64,000 nucleotides of DNA, taken from the NCBI RefSeq assembly GCF_031877795.1, contig NC_133932.1, positions 78,543,937 to 78,607,936 on the forward strand, given 5' to 3'. Positions within the stretch are counted from its first letter, which is position 1; the number at the start of each line of letters is the position of its first letter. The position numbers and the translations under genes are program-made. The notes beneath the pieces are model-generated. The model did no database searches. It was not told the origin of the DNA and worked only from the letters and a program-made list of their open reading frames with translations. The DNA is from Strix aluco. Its lineage: Eukaryota; Chordata; Aves; Strigiformes; Strigidae. Positions 62,515 to 64,000 of this stretch are shown here, piece by piece.

Positions 62515-62866
62515 TTTAACCTTAAGCTGCTCTAAAGCAGTGATTCGACCTACATGAGGGCCTATGTATCCATGCACTACTTCTAAAGTATCAGCAAAGA
62601 CAATTGAGGAGGAAACAATGTATGCATCCATCTGATCATTGTAAATTCTGTATTTGTAAACTTATGTTAGCAAAGTAACTAGACGTTCCTCACTGGCAAA
62701 CTGCTGTAGCAAAATGTAAGATAATACCCGAAGATAAATTAAACTCATCTTTTTCGAAGAACTAACAACTAAAATGACAAACAGTATAATATACTTACGC
62801 AGTATATTCATAGGGAAGGACAGACTCTACAGAGTCAAGCCTGTTCACAAACAGCTCGATTCCAGA
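40174..62866 (-). CDS. TM9SF2: TM9SF2, transmembrane 9 superfamily member 2 (coding exons 2-17; exon 1 outside window)
   Basis: This is the spliced coding span of a nonaspanin. Seen: sixteen minus-strand exons (listed separately) whose phases all join, giving 606 residues plus a stop. They match recalled human TM9SF2 residues 58-663 with no net length change. The order is a luminal N-terminal domain, a first membrane segment in exon 9, a cytosolic loop ([12 protein letters not shown]), then eight more hydrophobic segments to a C-terminal KVD. Family knowledge: nonaspanins sit in Golgi and endosomal membranes. TM9SF2 supports glycosylation, including heparan sulfate and glycosphingolipid assembly, by affecting localisation of Golgi enzymes. 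The C-terminal K-x-D/E type tail is a COPI/Golgi retention signal in this family. The missing piece is the signal peptide and about 57 N-terminal residues, which lie beyond the right edge. The paralogue TM9SF4 is less likely, because the recalled TM9SF2 sequence fits almost residue for residue. Confidence 0.97.
40242..44308 (-). other. TM9SF2: TM9SF2 intron 16 (4.1 kb)
   Basis: This AT-rich intron separates the last two coding exons. A minus-strand open frame of 98 codons at 43,474-43,770 and a plus-strand one of 69 codons at 43,812-44,021 show no recognisable motif. No RNA gene or mobile element was recognised in it. Confidence 0.85.
44309..44480 (-). CDS. TM9SF2: TM9SF2 exon 16 (172 bp)
   Basis: It reads [20 protein letters not shown], then [15 protein letters not shown] and ends FFLFT plus one base (human 585-642). 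The DYHWQWRSF motif is universal in TM9 proteins. Ile replaces Val of the human YAVHYFF. The acceptor is CTTCTAG and the donor is GTAAGT. It ends in phase 1. Confidence 0.98.
45084..45195 (-). CDS. TM9SF2: TM9SF2 exon 15 (112 bp)
   Basis: It completes Trp and reads [20 protein letters not shown], then [17 protein letters not shown] (human 547-584). This is a membrane helix followed by the conserved EATILLCYF start of the next. The acceptor is TTTTATAG and the donor is GTAAAA. It ends in phase 0. Confidence 0.97.
45456..45523. repeat. Inverted-repeat element, possibly an ancient amniote interspersed repeat
   Basis: Perfect 11-bp arms TGAAGTCAGTG (45,474-45,484) and CACTGACTTCA (45,495-45,505) flank a 10-base spacer. 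Outer 7-bp arms GTGAAAT (45,456-45,462) and ATTTCAC (45,517-45,523) are also complementary. This nested layout, with a GACTTCA core and an ATTTCAC edge, resembles a palindromic old repeat common in sauropsid genomes. The family name is not assigned. It lies in TM9SF2 intron 14, left of exon 15's acceptor. Confidence 0.5.
46242..46393 (-). CDS. TM9SF2: TM9SF2 exon 14 (152 bp)
   Basis: It reads [18 protein letters not shown], then [19 protein letters not shown] and ends FFILNSI plus two bases of Trp (human 497-547). The [13 protein letters not shown] cytosolic loop is the best-known TM9 signature. The acceptor is TTTAAAG and the donor is GTAAGT. Confidence 0.98.
47771..47801. repeat. TG/TA/CA alternating tract
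   Basis: GTATGTGTG, then TATATATA, then GCATACACACAC forms an alternating purine-pyrimidine tract that is nearly self-complementary. It lies only about 30 bases beyond the exon 13 donor of TM9SF2. Confidence 0.75.
47831..47990 (-). CDS. TM9SF2: TM9SF2 exon 13 (160 bp)
   Basis: It reads [20 protein letters not shown], then [19 protein letters not shown] and ends GAYFGFKKN (human 443-496). It spans two membrane helices joined by the SSAAIPFGT loop. It appears identical to the recalled human sequence over this segment. The acceptor is TTTTTCAG and the donor is GTAAGT. It ends in phase 0. Confidence 0.98.
48634..48691 (-). CDS. TM9SF2: TM9SF2 exon 12 (58 bp)
   Basis: This is the shortest coding exon in the window. 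It completes Ser and reads [18 protein letters not shown] plus two bases of Gly (human 424-443). The GGEKWKTN motif is a cytosolic loop between membrane helices found across the TM9 family. The acceptor is TAATACAG and the donor is GTAAGT. Confidence 0.97.
50810..50929 (-). CDS. TM9SF2: TM9SF2 exon 11 (120 bp)
   Basis: It reads [20 protein letters not shown], then [19 protein letters not shown] plus one base (human 384-424). It includes the SPANRG loop and the GYVAARFYK end of a membrane helix, both conserved in nonaspanins. The acceptor is CTTCACAG and the donor is GTGAGT. Confidence 0.98.
51175..51307 (-). CDS. TM9SF2: TM9SF2 exon 10 (133 bp)
   Basis: It reads [20 protein letters not shown], then [16 protein letters not shown] and ends FVTL plus one base (human 340-384). 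The [13 protein letters not shown] cytosolic loop and the GSGTQ start of the second membrane helix are diagnostic for the family. The acceptor is CTTTACAG and the donor is GTAAGT. It ends in phase 1. Confidence 0.98.
51432..51540 (-). CDS. TM9SF2: TM9SF2 exon 9 (109 bp), first transmembrane helix
   Basis: It completes Ser and reads [20 protein letters not shown], a clear membrane helix, then [16 protein letters not shown] (human 303-339). The [11 protein letters not shown] motif on the cytosolic side is a hallmark of TM9 proteins. The acceptor is AAATTCAG and the donor is GTAAGT. It ends in phase 0. Confidence 0.98.
51635..51714 (-). CDS. TM9SF2: TM9SF2 exon 8 (80 bp)
   Basis: It reads [18 protein letters not shown] then PHTHIQWF plus two bases (human 277-303). 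It covers the RWASRWD motif and the HIQWFSIMNS lead-in to the first transmembrane helix. The acceptor is CTTTCAG and the donor is GTGAGA. Human has EDDKIRW where this sequence has EEKSIRW. Confidence 0.97.
53011..53041 (-). mobile_element. Short CR1-like LINE 3' end fragment
   Basis: The run AGAATCACAGAATTATTGAG followed by GTTGAAAA resembles the reverse complement of the CR1 3' terminus, which ends in ATTCTGTGATTCT-type repeats. Only about 30 bases are convincing; the following sequence has diverged or is unrelated. It lies in TM9SF2 intron 7. Confidence 0.45.
53778..53889 (-). CDS. TM9SF2: TM9SF2 exon 7 (112 bp)
   Basis: It completes Ser and reads [20 protein letters not shown], ending [10 protein letters not shown] (human 239-276). 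The acceptor is TCTCACAG and the donor is GTGAGT. The TYSVSF block just before the predicted first membrane segment is strongly conserved in the family. It ends in phase 0. Confidence 0.97.
54749..54873 (-). CDS. TM9SF2: TM9SF2 exon 6 (125 bp)
   Basis: It reads [20 protein letters not shown] then YHVV and ends LVAAKLEPK plus two bases (human 198-239). The [10 protein letters not shown] motif and the RLVAAKLEP block are characteristic of TM9SF2/4 luminal domains. The acceptor is TCATTGCAG and the donor is GTTAGT. It ends in phase 2. Confidence 0.97.
56454..56583 (-). CDS. TM9SF2: TM9SF2 exon 5 (130 bp)
   Basis: It completes Trp and reads [20 protein letters not shown] then [11 protein letters not shown] and ends KDACVIN (human 154-197). 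This is one of the most conserved luminal segments in the family and is Cys-rich. The acceptor is CTCTTACAG and the donor is GTATGT. It ends in phase 0. Confidence 0.97.
56584..60707 (-). other. TM9SF2: TM9SF2 intron 4 (4.1 kb)
   Basis: This is one of the two longest introns visible. It is AT-rich and contains no recognised repeat family. A 114-codon plus-strand open frame at 57,777-58,121 is antisense to the gene and shows no familiar motif. Confidence 0.85.
60708..60835 (-). CDS. TM9SF2: TM9SF2 exon 4 (128 bp)
   Basis: It begins [20 protein letters not shown] and ends SMLLNYQHH plus two bases of Trp, matching human residues 112-154. The two Cys residues in ETCKSVC lie in the luminal domain. 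The acceptor is TTAG and the donor is GTAAGT. It enters in phase 0 and leaves phase 2. Confidence 0.96.
61565..61658 (-). CDS. TM9SF2: TM9SF2 exon 3 (94 bp)
   Basis: It encodes [18 protein letters not shown] followed by [13 protein letters not shown], corresponding to human residues 80-111. The conserved FDFCQ and VLFGERI blocks are family landmarks of the luminal domain. The acceptor is CTAATTCAG. The donor needed to keep frame with exon 4 is AGG|GTTTGT, a weak match to consensus, and the last codon becomes Arg where human has Lys. No better in-frame donor was seen nearby. Confidence 0.93.
62484..62515. repeat. (TA)11-(CA)n microsatellite
   Basis: Eleven TA units run from 62,484 to 62,505 and are followed by CACACATA. 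It lies in TM9SF2 intron 2 and is expected to vary in length. Confidence 0.9.
62799..62866 (-). CDS. TM9SF2: TM9SF2 exon 2 (68 bp)
   Basis: It reads [23 protein letters not shown], near-identical to human residues 58-80 in the luminal domain. The acceptor is CTCTTTCAG and the donor is GTAAGTA. It enters in phase 0 and leaves two bases (GC) that complete an Ala codon in the next exon. The first residues, SG, replace human AE. This is the first TM9SF2 exon visible from the right edge, so exon 1 must lie more than 1.1 kb upstream. Confidence 0.95.
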
Positions 62867-64000
62867 CTGAAAGAGTGGAGATAATCATCAGTTATATTAA
62901 AGCACTTCTTCAATTCTGACAGATATATGTAAATAGATTTGTGTGAATAAGGTAAAGAAAAGATGAAAATGTAAGGTTTGTGTAATTATACATCTTGAAA
63001 CGTAGAATCTTGTGTAATGAACTGTATCTGCTGAGAGCATAAGTAAAACACTATCTAACCATCACAAAAACAGTGACCACATGACAAAACCACTTTAAGG
63101 CTAACATAACCATTCAAACTAAAAGATAGCAAGAAATCATGCACAAGAATAATACAATTACCACAGTTGCCAGTGTTTTACTTTAACGTATCAAGTTAGA
63201 GCCGTATTAGTCATCACCACAACTTTTGTGTAATAAAAGTCTTAAAAGAACATCACTAAGAGTATGGATGAGATCAGTACTTCTCCCTGTAATTAAGCTG
63301 CTCCACAATTTTATCTATATAGCAACTGAAAACTGAACTGTGAGGATTTAAACAATGTTTCCAGTCTAATACACTATTGTAAGTTTGAACAGAAGCCCTT
63401 TCCAAAGAGAAGGCAAGGGTATCCACGTTTACCTTCTTATAAAAGTTTATCAATAATTCTTGCAACTCTTGAGCAAGAGCCTGAAATTCAGTCTGCTGTG
63501 GTTTCAGACTAGTTTGGTCTATACACATTAATTACAGATGGGGTAGCCTGCTGCTATGGAAAGGGAGAGGCCTCTCACTCTTCCCTCTTAGTCTCAAAAT
63601 CCCTTCCCTTATTCTAGTCCCGCACTCCCACTACATTCCAACTGTTGACGTTACACTGGTTTTGGCAGTTACCTGTTTGCACAGTAAACCAATTCAACTG
63701 TCTAAAACAGCAAAAGACTTACCCCCCAAAATTTTTAAAGAGCAGTTTTTAGCAGCACAGCAAGTTGAACCGTCTTACTGTGCAATCAGACAAGAACTGG
63801 AGACAGCAAAAGGAAGGTGAGTGCTTTCAGGAACAAGACCTCCCCCTTTCAACAGCAAGCCATCTATTTTCTCACCATGAATCAACAGGAGAGCTTTTCC
63901 TCCCTATGAAAATTCACTCAAGTTTAGCCAAACCAAGAAATTCTGGAGGGGAAAAAAAAAGAAGAAAGATGGAATTGTTCACATGTATCTGTAGCTCAGA
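62867..64000 (-). other. TM9SF2: TM9SF2 intron 1 (partial; runs off the right edge)
   Basis: No signal-peptide exon and no CpG island is seen here, so the promoter and exon 1 must lie further right. An 84-codon minus-strand open frame at 63,274-63,528 lies within it. It does not match TM9SF2 and is treated as chance or a remnant. Confidence 0.8.

Noticed and set aside
1-64000. CRISPR arrays, operons, phage or bacterial defence systems, tRNA or rRNA genes
   Set aside because: The sequence is vertebrate nuclear DNA with spliced genes; no regularly spaced repeats, bacterial gene packing or cloverleaf-type RNA genes were recognised.

Overview
The window is vertebrate nuclear DNA, most likely avian or from another sauropsid. 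Three things point that way: genes with short exons separated by kilobase introns and consensus GT-AG borders; a truncated CR1-type LINE at about 12.46-12.61 kb, plus a second short CR1-like end at 53.01 kb; and an intron-rich gene more compact than its mammalian counterpart. The species cannot be named from the sequence. No bacterial, phage, CRISPR or operon-like feature was seen.

Right part (about 39.2-64.0 kb, minus strand): TM9SF2, transmembrane 9 superfamily member 2 (a nonaspanin). Sixteen coding exons could be placed base by base. They give 606 residues that align, without net insertion or deletion, to recalled human residues 58-663, including all nine membrane segments and the natural stop codon. 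Only the first exon (signal peptide and extreme N-terminus) lies beyond the right edge. The 3' UTR runs leftward from 40,173.

Middle (about 20.4-39.2 kb): intergenic sequence between the 3' end of TM9SF2 and a strong CpG island. No convincing gene was found there. It holds simple-sequence tracts, a G16 run, a small CpG-rich patch and some unexplained GC-rich stretches.

CpG island (about 19.0-20.3 kb): a promoter region with CCAAT boxes, GC boxes and a CACGTG element. On the minus strand it contains a 21-codon start exon that ends in a perfect GTGAGT donor. The peptide is Ala/Arg-rich and resembles a mitochondrial presequence. TM9SF2 is followed by CLYBL (mitochondrial citramalyl-CoA lyase) in the same orientation in human, so this is read as CLYBL exon 1. 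The call rests on synteny and peptide character; no catalytic exon is in the window.

Left part (1 to about 19.7 kb): on this reading, the first part of CLYBL intron 1, which is also very long in mammals. It contains the CR1 fragment, low-complexity tracts and a frame-broken protein-like stretch at about 5.98-6.34 kb that I do not recognise.

The two genes are arranged head-to-tail on the minus strand. Their products act in different places (Golgi/endosome membranes and mitochondrial matrix), and nothing suggests a joint function. I found no convincing undescribed system. The most useful leads are the broken ORF near 6 kb, the CLYBL first-exon assignment, an inverted-repeat element in a TM9SF2 intron and a non-consensus TM9SF2 splice donor.
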